Assembly: GCA_025716855.1 (NCBI GenBank)
Contig: JAIXMQ010000069.1
Location: 1 to 64,000 of the forward strand
DNA from: Pilaira anomala
Taxonomy: Eukaryota; Mucoromycota; Mucoromycetes; Mucorales; Mucoraceae
Length of the DNA: 64,000 nucleotides
Direction of reading: 5' to 3'
Under the pieces are notes generated by a model. That model saw nothing but the letters and a program-made list of their open reading frames with translations. It had not been told where the DNA came from and did no database searches. Below, piece by piece: positions 49,153 to 60,636 of this stretch (position 1 is its first letter; every line of letters starts with the position of its first letter). Position numbers and translations under genes: made by a program.

Positions 49153-50199
49153 ATGTCTTCTACAACAGAAAATGAAAATGGTAACGTTATTGAAGTCTAT
49201 GTTTGTATTGTATGTCTGGAGAAGTACAATAATAGCGGACGCTCAGTTGCAGTCAAAACACCAGGTTGTGATCATACCGTGTGTCATACTTGTAGTCGAT
49301 ACTACCTGAATGAAACTTTACAAAAGCCTGCCTATCGTACCTCTGAACTTATCCAATGCCCTAGTACCGACTGTCAAAGTACCTATCTCTCTACTGACGA
49401 TCTTTTGAAAATCGTCTTCTCTAAGGATGAAATGGACATCTGGTGGTCTCAAGCTATCATGAAGACATTTATCGATAATAAGGTTTTATATATCACACTT
49501 TTTTTTTTTTTTTTGTACAGATATATATATATATATATATATATTCATACTGTCAAAACATCTAGATTTACTGTCCTCTCGATAACTGTGGTGCTGTATT
49601 TGACGCAGATAGGGATCTTCTTAATCAATGTACATTCACTGAATGTTATGAATGTCATAAAGGATTCTGTATAGCTTGTCAAACACCTTGGCATCCAGGT
49701 ATGGATATGGCGTATTTAATCATACACATGTGTAAAATTTAAACTAACGCTTTTTTTTTTTTTTTTTTTTTTTGCATGAAGAAATCACTGAAAGCCATGT
49801 AGTCAGAAAAGATGATAAAAAAGAGACAAAGGAAACTTTGGCGCTTGCAGAACGTAATCGATGGACTCGCTGTCCAGGATGTTTCTACTTGGTACAAATG
49901 AGGGTAACTTTTATATAAAAATATAGGCTGTATATAACTTAATATTCATACTTCAAAATATTACTTATTAGGATGGGTGTAACAATGTTCAATGCGTATG
50001 TGGTAGAAAATTGTAAGTTTTTTTTTTAGGATTTATATGTTCTTTTTTTAGGACGATGTACTAAGATCATCTCTGTTTTTTTTCTCGTAGCTGTTATGGA
50101 TGTGGTCGTGGGTCTGAAACATGTGTTGGAGGATGCTTTAACTTGGGAACAAATCAATTGAATGCAATGCGTCAGCATATGTTTGTTTATCAAGCTTAA
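49153..50199 (+). CDS. RBR-type E3 ubiquitin ligase, tandem copy 3
   Basis: Five exons: 49153-49482, 49566-49698, 49782-49903, 49972-50012, 50091-50199; 244 residues. I start at ATG 49153, which gives MSSTTENENG and the short N-terminus seen in copy 1; an in-frame ATG at 49024 would add a lysine run encoded by a poly-A tract. RING1 (VCIVCLEKYNN...CDHTVCHTCSRYY), IBR (YCPLDNCGAVFDAD...ECHKGFCIACQTPWHP), RING2 (RCPGCFYLVQMRDGCNNVQCVCGRKFCYGCG), catalytic Cys in DGC. The first intron has an unusual GTTTTA donor. Copies 2 and 3 share exon-2 length, so they may be the closest pair. Confidence 0.88.
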
Positions 50200-50333
50200 T
50201 TGAATAAAGTTTTTTTTTTCTTTTCAAAAAACTACAAGTCACGACTTTTTTTTTGTTTTTTTTTGTGTGTTTATATTTTCACGTCTTTTTTCTCCTTTCC
50301 ATCCCCCTTTTTTTAAAGAGAAACAATAAAAGA

Positions 50334-53300
50334 ATGCAACATCCCAATCAAGGCTTTGCAAGTCCAAGTAAATAAAGATATATATGTAACGTTTATCAGG
50401 TTCTTTTTTACTAACTAGTCTTAAAACAAAAAACAAAAAAAAAGAACGAACTCCTACTACCGATCCCATAAGTCGAAAACGTTTTAGAGAAGGTAGTGTA
50501 GACAATCACCGAACAAGTTTTGTATCTACATCTCGTCTATCTACTCTATCCACCTTATCAACCACGAGCGGACGTAGAAAGGCTATGACAACACCTATAG
50601 AAACCCGAACCACCAGAGCACTTTCTATCGCTTCTTCTTCTACTACAGACGAGACGAACGATCGACTTGATAAGATTAAACATATCCTTGGTACTGGAAA
50701 TATGCCTGAAGAGGTCTTAAAAGAGTTACTAAATCAGTTACAACAAACCCATGATGGAGCCAAGGATTGGAAACGACGTGCATTACAAGCGGAACTGGAA
50801 AAAAAAGAACAGGACAACAAGATGATCGAATTAACAAAATCTCACAAGAACCAAGTGGATATCTTTGTGAGCGAATTAGAACGAGCCAAAAGACAAAACA
50901 GAAACTATACAGAAGATCAAGATGAGATCGAGGCTGTAACTCAAGAAGCGAAAAAATTAAAATCTCAACTATCTGCAAAAGAAACAGAGCTTGCAGAAAC
51001 ACAACATAAATATCAAACCGAGAAAAGAGACCTTGAACGTCAATTGCGTGCTGCTATCGAGAATACCAATCAGCTAGAAACAAAAGTATCTGACATCAAC
51101 ACTGAATTGGAAAAGGAAATAAGTTACAGCCAAGAACTTTTGGGAAATGTAGACTCTCTCATGCAAGAAAAAGAGGATTTAAAATTAAAACTGGATGAAG
51201 AAGCAACTGAATACGATAGATTAAGACACGCTTTCCAAGAAAAAGAACACAATTTAAATGATGAGTTGAATGATTTATTACAAGAGGAACGTGATAAAAA
51301 TAAAAACTTAAATCAGGCTTTAGAAGAAGCTCGCACTGCAAATGAGAAGTTGGATCTTTTATTACGGGAAGAGCGTAGCGCATGTGAGACCTTAGATCGT
51401 GAATTACAGGAAGAGCACCATGCACATCAAGATCTAAACCTTGAATTACAGAAAGAACGCAATGCCCATGATGATTTAAATCGTAAATTACAAGAAGAAC
51501 GTGCCAAATACCAAGATTTTGAACTCACTTTACAAAATGAACAATCAAAGTATCAAGATCTGTTACAGAAAGAACATACAGCATATGAAGAATTAAATAA
51601 AGACCTTGAATCCGAACGTGAAAACAACAAAGCTTTAAACAATGCTTTGGCACACGAAAGATCTCGTATCGTCACATTAGAAGATCAATCAAAGACTATA
51701 CGTGATTTAAATAACCAATTATCCGATGCCTTAACATCTGAACGTACCATCAATCAAAATTTAAAATTACAAATTGAAGAACTTGAAAACATCAAGACCG
51801 AATTAAAGAATCAACAGATCACCATAGATACCACCAAGTCTGAATATTTGCGAAAGAAATCGGATTTGGAAGCTGAATTGAATCAACTTCAAAGGGAGAA
51901 TAGAGAACTTATGAATGATAAACTTAGTTTGGAAAAAAAATTAAAGACCTTATCTTTACAGCAAACAGGTAGTTATAGTAAACTGATGACAGAAAGAGAT
52001 GGATTAAAAGTCGAATTAGATGATTTGCAGAACAAACTCTCTGACCTTTCAATTAAATCAAGAGAGATGGAAACTGAATTAAAGCAAAAGACATCTGCTT
52101 TAGAAAAGAAAACAAATCATAACGAGGTATTAGAGAAACAAGTAGCAAACGAGAAAATCACAAACGAAGTCCAAAAGAACGAGCTTAAAAAAAGTCTTGT
52201 TCAAATCGATACTTTAAAGTATAATTTGGAAATCATGGAACAAAAATACAACAGTGTACAAGCAGAAATGGATCGTATCCTTGATGGCACTAAACAAAAG
52301 ACAGAAACGGAAGCCAAGATCATTGAAGAAAGAAACCAATTGAAGAGACGCGTGATTGAACTAGAGACGGATATCAAATCACTCACCATATCACATGATA
52401 CCCACTTGAAAGAATTCGAATTAGAACTTAAAAACAAAACTTTGGATCTTCAAAGATACAGTACTCAATTACAAAAATATCAACAACGTATTGAATCTTA
52501 TGAATCGGAAATCTCAAACAAGAATCATGCTCTCGAACGCCTCTCAACTGAATTAGAAGACTGTAAATCAACTTTAAATCAATTAAAATACAATCAAGGC
52601 CTCGTCATCGATTTAAAAGAATCCAAATCAAATCTATCCCGCGATCTTCATAATGCAGCTTCCCATCTAAACAAACTCGCAAGTGAAGTCGCAAGAAAAG
52701 AAGCTGAAATTGCTCAATTAGAATCCTCAAGATCCGATGCACATTCTCTTTTACAAGACGCTCGTATCAAACAACAAAAATTGGAAGATCAAGTGAAGAA
52801 ACTACTCGTCGATTTAGAAGAAAGAAACCATCTCTTACGTCAATTTGAAGACATGGATCACGTCTTGGCAGAAACAACCAAACGATTAACAGAAGTTGAA
52901 AACGCTCTCAACGATAAAGAAGAAGAATTATCAAGACACGATGAAATCTCGAAACAAAATGTCCAACAATTAGAACAACGTGTTCAAACCCTACGCTCTA
53001 AATTAGTTTATGCAGAGAAACAAATCATTGAAGCAAAGCAAGAGAACACTAAGCTTGAAAAGACCCAATCTGAAAACGAAATCTTTATCGAATCATTAAA
53101 AGAAAGTATCAACAAGTTTGAACGTGACTTGAAAGAAGCGCGTAATGAGATCACGAGAAGATCAAGAGATATCAAGGAGTTGGATCATGCTTTGAAATTG
53201 GCTGAAGATGAATTACATGAATGCCAATCCAAGAACGATCGCTTGGTAGAAGAATGTCAAAAGATGGAACAAGAATGTCAAAAGATGGAACAAGAATGTG

Positions 53301-53560
53301 AAAAGATGACCGATACTGAAAATCTAGTGGAAGAAAGAGCTCGTAGAATCTCTCAATTGGAAGGCGATGTCGCTCACGTCGGGAACGACTTGAAGAAGGC
53401 AACTGAACATAGAAAGAATTTGGAAATAAAATTAGCTCAAACGCTGGATGAAAAGAAACAAGTCGAGGATGAAAAGAAACATATCGAAACAGAGTTAAAT
53501 GATCTTCGATTGGCTATAGCCATGCTAAGCAAAAAACAGGCCATCTCTAACTTAAATTAG
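50334..53560 (+). CDS. long coiled-coil protein
   Basis: Two exons, 50334-50367 and 50445-53560, giving 1049 residues; without the small first exon the longest frame would start at Met59. The joined N-terminus (MQHPNQGFASPKRTPTTD...) is Ser/Thr-rich and basic, and continues without a stop into the large frame. From about residue 90 to 1040 the protein is a nearly unbroken coiled coil (heptads of Leu with Glu/Lys/Gln). Residues about 289-418 are tandem 14-residue units of the form LQ-E-ER-x4-DLN. There is no motor, SMC head or other domain. It could be a cytoskeletal, spindle-pole or vesicle-tether protein; coiled-coil similarity alone cannot decide. Codon use is richer in C-ending codons than that of most neighbours. 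Confidence 0.75.
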
Positions 53561-53727
53561 AAGAACTTGTTTAACCCGTGAAGAAAAATATCCCATTTCT
53601 TCTTTGTAAATATAATTTTTTTTTTTTAAAAAAAAAAAAACATCCTTTTTTTTTACTTTGCAGCACGTGATTTTTGATACTTTTTTCTTTTTCTTTTTTT
53701 TTTCTTCTTCTTCTTCTTCTTCTTAAA

Positions 53728-55578
53728 ATGAACCATCCTAGTACGCTACCAAACGAAATATTGACTACTGTATTTAAACACTTATCCGATCGACAACTGT
53801 ATCAATGTTTATTCGTCTGTCAACGCTGGTTAACCGCGGCACAGATCATATTATATAAAGAAATATCAATTGACATTGGCTTTACGGACGACATATTTGA
53901 GACCTTGATATTCAATACGCTTGTGCATTCTGCCTATACACCTGGAAGATGGGTCAAGCGAATCACCGTCAAACGACTCAAAGTACCCGACAACATGTTT
54001 GCCCTGGACCCCCAAGTGGATCCTTTGCATCTCCTCATGACCCATTGTCCATTTGTACAAGAATTCTGTTTTGATCGCACCAACTTCATATTTCAAGCGG
54101 AATGGCAATACCTTCAAACCGTACTTGAGCAAAGAAAGGGTACATGGAAACTACGTAATCTATCAACTCATTTCGATAAACAAGATTATGATGCTTATTA
54201 CGCTTGTGCACTTATCATGCAAGAGAGCTTGAATCGATTTTATTTGAAAAAGAAACAACTCGATTACGCGACTCATTTTCTTCCTTTCTCACATCTGACA
54301 ACTGTCTCCATTAGTTCTCGCGTGATACCAGATATCATTCATTCCGATCAAATCATTCCCCATGTACCGAGCTTAACCTGTCTTGATGTAGAATTTTATA
54401 TTCCTAAAACACATCAAATCCAAAAACAACACCAACAACAACAACAATCCATGCAACCCACTTCACATCCTTATCCAAACCTAAAAGAACTCGTTTTAAA
54501 AAACTTCCCTATCTCAAAAGATCAAGAATTAGTATTCATCATGCAAAAATTCATTCACCTAGATACACTCAAGATAAAAGTCGCCAAGGGAAAACCATGG
54601 CCAATCGCCAGAATCACCCCGTCCGTCTTCCAAGATTTCTTTCACTTCATCTCTAAAATACGTGTTCATTCTGTAAGCTTTCGTGATATTGACGTTGTGC
54701 GTGCCTTGGAGTACTATTTCTCAAGTACAGAAAAGGATGGGGTGTTTCATCTATGCTTTACAAACGTACTTGATGAAGGAGACAAAGCCACTTCTTTGTT
54801 TATCTCTAGCGAAGAACCTGTCAAATTAGTCTATAACATGGTCGGGAACTCTTCGAAAGATCGAATGAACAAGGCACAAAGAACCTTATCAACCTATCAC
54901 CATCATATCCATCATTTACAACTTTCCTTATTAGGAAAAGAAAAACTGGCAAGAAACATTGATTCTTTCTTACCCTCTGTATTTGAATCCTGTCGAAACC
55001 TGACTCAATTGACCCTTACTGGTAACTTGACTTCGCATGACACTATGAACAACAGACAATCGAGAAAACCCACGATCACCGACTTGACATTAAACAAGTG
55101 TCGTATCGACCTTTTACATATCCCTGATTTCATTCGACAGTTTCCTACTTACCTCAACTCATTTCAACTCGTCAACTGTACGTTTGAAAACAACGAGTCT
55201 ACAGAGTACGCCACCAACTACCGACTCGATCTATTTGACACACACTTTAACTCTATTCGAATTTCGTTTCAAGAGACGGGTATGCCTGGTGTACCCAATA
55301 AACGAAACAACGACTTTGGCGACCCTTTAAGACCGATTGAAAGAAACGATGTCTTTATTATCATCAACTTGATCGAGAAAGAAATCACGAAACATTACTG
55401 TTGCGATACCTCCCTAGGTGATCTCAAATCGGTAACGGAAGAAACTTATTTTGAGTACTTGGATCATGCAAAGGAATTAGATCAGTATCAATTAAACATA
55501 TTTTGTTTAAACGTCAAATCTTTGTCTTCTTTTACTTTGGTCACACCTAAAAAATACCTTTTATGTGACATTTCTTAA
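53728..55578 (+). CDS. F-box protein with LRR-like region
   Basis: Single exon, 616 residues from ATG 53728 (aaaATGaac). An upstream in-frame ATG at 53674 would add only a Phe/Leu run translated from the CT-rich leader, so I reject it. The F-box is at about residues 6-45: LPNEILTTVFKHLSDRQLYQCLFVCQRWL. The remainder has irregular leucine-rich segments (LTCLDVEFYI, LKELVLKNFPI, LTQLTLTGNL, ITDLTLNKCRI). A Gln run sits near 230-245. F-box proteins bind Skp1 and carry substrates to SCF ubiquitin ligases, for which the RBX1 encoded at 45074 is the RING subunit. The closest gene in the window is the F-box-less protein at 7438. Confidence 0.85.
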   Translation: MNHPSTLPNEILTTVFKHLSDRQLYQCLFVCQRWLTAAQIILYKEISIDIGFTDDIFETLIFNTLVHSAYTPGRWVKRITVKRLKVPDNMFALDPQVDPLHLLMTHCPFVQEFCFDRTNFIFQAEWQYLQTVLEQRKGTWKLRNLSTHFDKQDYDAYYACALIMQESLNRFYLKKKQLDYATHFLPFSHLTTVSISSRVIPDIIHSDQIIPHVPSLTCLDVEFYIPKTHQIQKQHQQQQQSMQPTSHPYPNLKELVLKNFPISKDQELVFIMQKFIHLDTLKIKVAKGKPWPIARITPSVFQDFFHFISKIRVHSVSFRDIDVVRALEYYFSSTEKDGVFHLCFTNVLDEGDKATSLFISSEEPVKLVYNMVGNSSKDRMNKAQRTLSTYHHHIHHLQLSLLGKEKLARNIDSFLPSVFESCRNLTQLTLTGNLTSHDTMNNRQSRKPTITDLTLNKCRIDLLHIPDFIRQFPTYLNSFQLVNCTFENNESTEYATNYRLDLFDTHFNSIRISFQETGMPGVPNKRNNDFGDPLRPIERNDVFIIINLIEKEITKHYCCDTSLGDLKSVTEETYFEYLDHAKELDQYQLNIFCLNVKSLSSFTLVTPKKYLLCDIS

Positions 55579-56592
55579 TTTTCTTCGCTGCATTTCGTGT
55601 TATATAAATAAAATGTTTGCCGCCAAATTGATGCGCGCAGGGGCCGTTTTTTTTTTTAAAAAAAAAAAAAAGTGTGAACGTTTCACAACATCAACTCTCA
55701 CTCAACGGGTGTACAATTCCCACGAGGGAAATATATAATGTAGTATCGGCAAAAAAAAAAAAAGGTGTTATGATAAACTTTTGGGGAAGTTCCCCATATT
55801 ACAAAAAACAAACAAACAAACGTTTTAAGAGTAAAACTCTTCTCATTCCGCTTCTTCTCCAAAAATTATAATATTACTTGACGAGTAAAAAGAAGTTGTT
55901 TAACAAATAATCTTTAAAATGTCGATTTCGGAAAAAGAGGTTTGAGGTTGTACGAAAAAAAAAAAGACATATGGAGAATTAAAAAAAAAGTGTATAGTAC
56001 GTCATTTTGTTCATGAGATTTTGATCAATTCATAAGAGAGTGGGATATCTGAATCCCCCTTACTTATTATGAAGCGTACATTTGTCATTTACATCTGATG
56101 CATGGAAAAAAAAAAAAAAAAAAAGGTTCAATTTTTGAGAAAGAATCAAAATAGATTACAACAACATCACTTGGCTACATCGAGATGACTTCTTACTGCT
56201 CGATAAAAAAGAGAGAGAGAGAGAGAGAGAAAGGTTATTTTATAAAAAAAAAAAAAGACGTAATGCATTACATATCACATGAGTGTCTACTCTCTCTCTC
56301 TCTCATGAGATTTACAATAAACAAACAATAAATTTTCACAAAGGCGGGAAACCTTGAAACTAAAAACTTGGTTTTGAGGTCGATCCTCCTATCAAAGAGA
56401 AGTTATTTATTTGAAGAGAGGGGGTTGGGGTTTTGATGATTTACTACAACATCAGGTGATTTTAGAAAAGAAAGAGTGTGTAATACCACCACCACCACCA
56501 CCACCACGCACGTTTTCTAATCGGTAATACCGCCAAAAAGTACATATACGGTAAATCATAGTTCCAATTTTGATGAAATTATTAATTTATTT
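55579..56592. other. intergenic
   Basis: AT-rich with A runs, GA (56210-56231) and CT (56288-56305) repeats and a CCA repeat at 56488-56507. 3' flanks of two convergent genes; no further gene is seen. Confidence 0.6.
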
Positions 56593-57248
56593 TTAGTTCC
56601 ATGAGCCGACATCATTCCAATTGTATCCATTTTTTGAAGGTGGAGGTTTTAAAGAAGGAGGTAAATCCTTTACTTTCCAACCTGTAGGTAACCTATACCT
56701 TGTCTTTTTCTTGACTTTTTTAATATGAACTAATTGATTTGATTCTTGTTCTTGAAGTTGAAACCATTGAATGAGCTCAGGTGGGTAAACCGGTTGACCT
56801 AAATTAAAAAAAAAACAATAAGTGTGTGTGTGTGGGGGGGGGGGTATAAAATATGTATCTATATACCAGTGCTGGGATCAAGCGTAATATGACAAAATTT
56901 ACAAAGTAAACCAAATTCACAATATCCTTGACTTGTATAATTTCTACAAGAAGGTTTATTTAATTGTTCTTGTAAGAAGAGTGAAGGATCTTTTTTTTTT
57001 AAATAAAAAGTTAGAAACTTTTTTTTTTTTTTTTTGCCATTTGAAAATGACATGTATTTACCTTTAAACCAGTCGTAATGAAGTTTACGGTTATTGACAT
57101 GAACAGTACCTTGGTTATGGTTTCTTCTATTGGTTGTATTATCTGGAAATGTACATTGACAGAAATCACAATAATCTAAATAAAATTTATGACCTTAGTC
57201 TCAATATAGTAAGAAACATGATATCTTTTTTATACAATTTCTAGGCAT
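56593..57248 (-). CDS. ZMAT5-like zinc-finger protein of the U11/U12 (minor) spliceosome
   Basis: Four exons: 57248-57236, 57175-57062, 56989-56867, 56798-56593; phases fit, 151 residues. The tiny first exon (ATG plus 10 nt) gives MPRNYYCDFCQ, the same opening as U1-C type zinc fingers. A matrin-type C2H2 finger uses C7, C10, H24, H30; a CCCH finger (C-x8-C-x5-C-x3-H) uses C57, C66, C72, H76. The C-terminus YRLPTGWKVKDLPPSLKPPP matches the conserved end of ZMAT5, the 20-kDa protein of the U11/U12 di-snRNP. This suggests that the organism keeps a U12-type spliceosome. Length is a little below the human 170 residues. Confidence 0.8.
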
Positions 57249-57596
57249 TATATAAAAAAAAAATGTTTGGGGTAAACAAGTTTATATATATATAAAAAAA
57301 AATTACTTTTTTTTTTAAAAAAAGAAGAAAAAGTCAGTGTGTTTTATTGTCTGTGTGTGTGTGTGCTTTAATATATAATAAAGAGATAACAATATTAACC
57401 CTTTTTTTTTTTTCTATCTCTCTCCGTTAATTCCATTCAATTCCATGTACGCTAGTAGATGAATGACACGTGAAGAAGTTATGGTTTCACATGTATTTTT
57501 TTTTTATATATAAAATCCCCCAAAAAAAAAATTTAAATTATCTCTTTTTTTTTTCTTCTTCTTTTTTCTTTTTTTTTTTTAAAAAACAAAAAAAAA
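57249..57596. promoter_or_regulatory. divergent promoter between ZMAT5-like and Opi1-like genes
   Basis: 348 bp of T/A-rich DNA with a TG repeat near 57348-57364. It includes a match to the yeast inositol-responsive element at 57485-57493 and a TATA-like TTTATATATAAAA near 57506-57515 on the Opi1 side. Confidence 0.5.
57485..57493 (-). promoter_or_regulatory. candidate inositol-response (UAS-INO-like) site
   Basis: TTTCACATG, i.e. CATGTGAAA on the minus strand, followed by C: nine of ten bases of the yeast CATGTGAAAT element bound by Ino2/Ino4 bHLH dimers. It lies 104 bp before the Opi1-like start. In yeast OPI1 itself is inositol-controlled through such a site. Motif match only. Confidence 0.4.
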
Positions 57597-59267
57597 ATGG
57601 CACAATACCAAAGTTCACCCATGTCTATTACACAACTTATCAATTCAAGTCATGAAGATGATTGTATTATTACACCAAATGATATACAAGATCCTGATGT
57701 GAAAATAGCTGCTGAAGCATTAGGCGATATGGCCAGATTATCCACCGTAAAAGGTAATAATCATCATCATCATTAAAACGAACATTTTTTATTTAAATAG
57801 ACTCTTTTTTTTTTTTTATTATTAGCTCCACCTACTATGATTACATTACCACCTATTTCTACACCTTCTACTACACCTAGTTCACCATTACCTACACCTA
57901 CTTCTTCTTGTTCTTTTCATGAAAGATTATCATTTTCAAGTGAATCCACCATGGACGAAGATCAATTACCACCTCAACAACAAAGACCTGCTCATTTCAT
58001 TCATAGAGTATCCAATATCCCCATCGTAAATTCTGCTTTAAGGGCTTACGAAAGCTCAAAAAATTCAAATTCGGTTGTAAAATATGGTGCTGAAATGGTT
58101 GAATCCATTGCTGCTCCTATTTATGGCAAATTTGGAAAACAAGCTTTATCGGGTGTGAACGATTGGGGCTGTAAACAACTTGACAAGGTAAATAAGAAAT
58201 AAGAAATAACAAATAGAACAAAAAAAAAAAATAACTAAACAATTGCAAAAAAATTAGCTGGAAGAAAGATACCCTGATTATGTTGTTCCAGTGAAAGAAG
58301 AAGAAGACGATGACGCAGCTTCTACCACATTTCGTCTTTCTCGTGTTTTACTAGATGATCATGAAAATAATGTACTTCGTAAAAGACGAGATTCTCGTGA
58401 TGAAACTTCATGTAATACAAACAACAAACAACAACCAAAAAAAAAACTAATATTTTTCTTTATAGATTTAAAAAATAATACTAAATCAAGAAATTGTTCT
58501 CGATCTACTTCTCCTCATCGACCTTACGCTATCACAAAACCTACACCGACTCGACATCATCGTCAACAAACGATTGCACGTAGTAAATGGCATCAAATCG
58601 TAATGCATGCTTCTTCTGCAGCTGGTACAACAGCAGCTGTCATTAGTGAAGAAAGTATGAAATGTTTACGCTATTGTCTTAGCTGGCTCCAGGTAAAAAA
58701 AAAGATTATTTAAAAAAAAATTATAACGTTTTTTTTTTAACACACACACACAATTAGTATGCTTCTCAACATATTGATCAGCAGATGAATATGCTTCGTG
58801 AATTTTTAGTGTCTTTAGCATCAAATCATCACGAATCAGAAGAAAGAACAACAATGACAACAGCTGATGATGCTACGACCTTAGCACAAATAAAGAAAGA
58901 AATCGTGGATACACTTCGTAAAGTAGTTGAAGTGATATCGAAATATGCTGGATCCGGATTACCTGAACAAGCCAAAGCATCCGTGAGAGGATTCATTTTA
59001 GCTTTACCTACACGTTGGGCTATCCTCAATTCATCCAGTACGGCTTCTTCTCCTACCGCTTCTCCTTCCTTGACCCCAGCAGATTCTCATATTCATGAAA
59101 CTTCCATTCGTTTATTAAATTTTGGTACGGAATCCGTTGAAATGATTCAATCGGTTTCTTTGGTCTTTTCTGATACCGTCGAACGGGCTGAACTTTGGTT
59201 GAGTCGGCTTCGTGTCGTGGGTGTGGCTGGAACAAGAAAGAAGGTTGAAAAGATGGATTTGAATTAA
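57597..59267 (+). CDS. Opi1-family transcriptional repressor
   Basis: Exons 57597-57753, 57826-58187, 58258-58692, 58758-59267; 487 residues, or 469 if an in-frame 54-nt intron at 58412-58465 (GTAATA...TATAG, with a poly-A and a ctaat branch-like motif) is removed, which I favour. Diagnostic Opi1 segments: DPDVKIAAEALGDMARL near residue 40 and the core KWHQIVMHASSAAGTTAAV then SEESMKCLRYCLSWLQYASQHID. In yeast Opi1 senses phosphatidic acid at the ER, moves to the nucleus when inositol is plentiful and represses Ino2/Ino4-driven phospholipid genes. Between these parts lie Pro/Ser/Thr-rich disordered regions. The gene is followed after 200 bp by an inositol polyphosphate kinase on the same strand. 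Confidence 0.85.
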
Positions 59268-59467
59268 TTTTTTTTTTTTTTTTTTTGCATTCCTTATTCA
59301 TATTCTATCTGTATCACCTATTCTTTTTTTTTTTTTTTTTTATTTACATGTTGTTTAGATAACCTCTCTCCTATATATAGTTCTCTCTCTCTCTCCTTTT
59401 ATTTTCTTTTTCTCTCTCTTTTCTCTTTCTTCTTTCTTCTTTTTTATTTTTTATACATATATACATC

Positions 59468-59488
59468 ATGGTAACTACTACCACCACC

Positions 59489-59523
<35 letters not shown>

Positions 59524-60636
59524 ATTCATAGAAAAAAGACCAAATGAAAAGACAATTATACCTTTCACACAAAATAAAGTAGGAGGCCATGTCCCCATGT
59601 TTCGATTACCTTATCATCATGCAATTTGTAAATCCGTGACAAACACAAGAGAAAGGATATTTTATGAAAATATTCTTTCTCATCATCCAGAATGTATACC
59701 TTTTTTACCCACCTATATGGGGTCCATACGATTAAACAATCACAATAACAGGTCTTCCGATTGTTTATTGTTACTACAACAACAACACATTGATTTTATA
59801 AATAAACAAAACGTGGTGGTGGACGATACCGAGTATATCATTCTAGAAGACTTAACTCAAAATAAAAGAAAACCTTGCATGTTGGATTTGAAAATGGGCA
59901 CAAGACAACATGGCGTTTATGCTTCTTGTACTAAAATAGCTAGTCAATCTTCTAAATGTGAAAATTCAACTAGCCGACAACTCGGCGTAAGATTATGTGG
60001 GATGCAGGTAATAAAAAAAAGTATATATATAAATAGAGATAATCATTATTATATTTGATTTTTTTTTTTTTTTTTAAAAAAATAATAATAATTATATATT
60101 TAATTGTTTGATCTATTTTGTCTTGTTGTTGTTGTTGTTGCTGTTGTTGTTATTGTCTTTATTAAATCTTTTTTTGTTTTATCCTTGGCATGTTTTACTA
60201 CATATAAACGTAATAGGTCTTCAAAACAAACCATCGTCGGTTTGAGTATCAAGATAAATATGCAGGTAGACGCTTAACAACCCAACGTTCATTTCAAGAC
60301 GCTTTATTCCATTTCTTACATGACGGTACCACCTTATTAATTGATTTCATACCTATCTTGATTGAAAAACTCTATCAATTATATCATTTGATTGAATCTT
60401 TACCTGGCTATCGTTTTTATGGTTCAAGTTTATTCATTGTCTATGACGCTGAAGATCAAGATACAATCGATGTACGTTTAATTGATTTCGCCAGGTGTGT
60501 TACAAGACTTGAATTACGTGAGAATATTCAAAAAATGACTTGTCCACCTTCATCACCAAAAGACCCAGACCATGGTTTCTTAATCGGTTTACAATCCATC
60601 ATTCAAGCATTAGAAAACATATTAACAGCTCAATAA
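59468..60636 (+). CDS. inositol polyphosphate kinase (IPK/Kcs1-Ipk2 family)
   Basis: Two exons, 59468-60007 and 60217-60636, giving 319 residues. It begins with a run of 17 Thr encoded by an ACC/ACT repeat, then [26 protein letters not shown]. The inositol-phosphate binding motif PxxxDxKxG reads PCMLDLKMG (136-144), followed by [14 protein letters not shown]; a C-terminal LIDFAR holds the metal-binding aspartate. Such enzymes phosphorylate inositol polyphosphates (IP3 to IP5, or IP6 to pyrophosphates). The compact size is closer to Ipk2/Arg82 and short IP6K forms than to yeast Kcs1, so exact substrate is open. The first intron is 209 bp with a TTG repeat. Confidence 0.88.

Noticed and set aside
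53674..53727. Upstream ATG for the F-box gene giving an apparent membrane segment
   Set aside because: The Phe/Leu run is the translated CT-rich leader; the F-box starts properly after ATG 53728.
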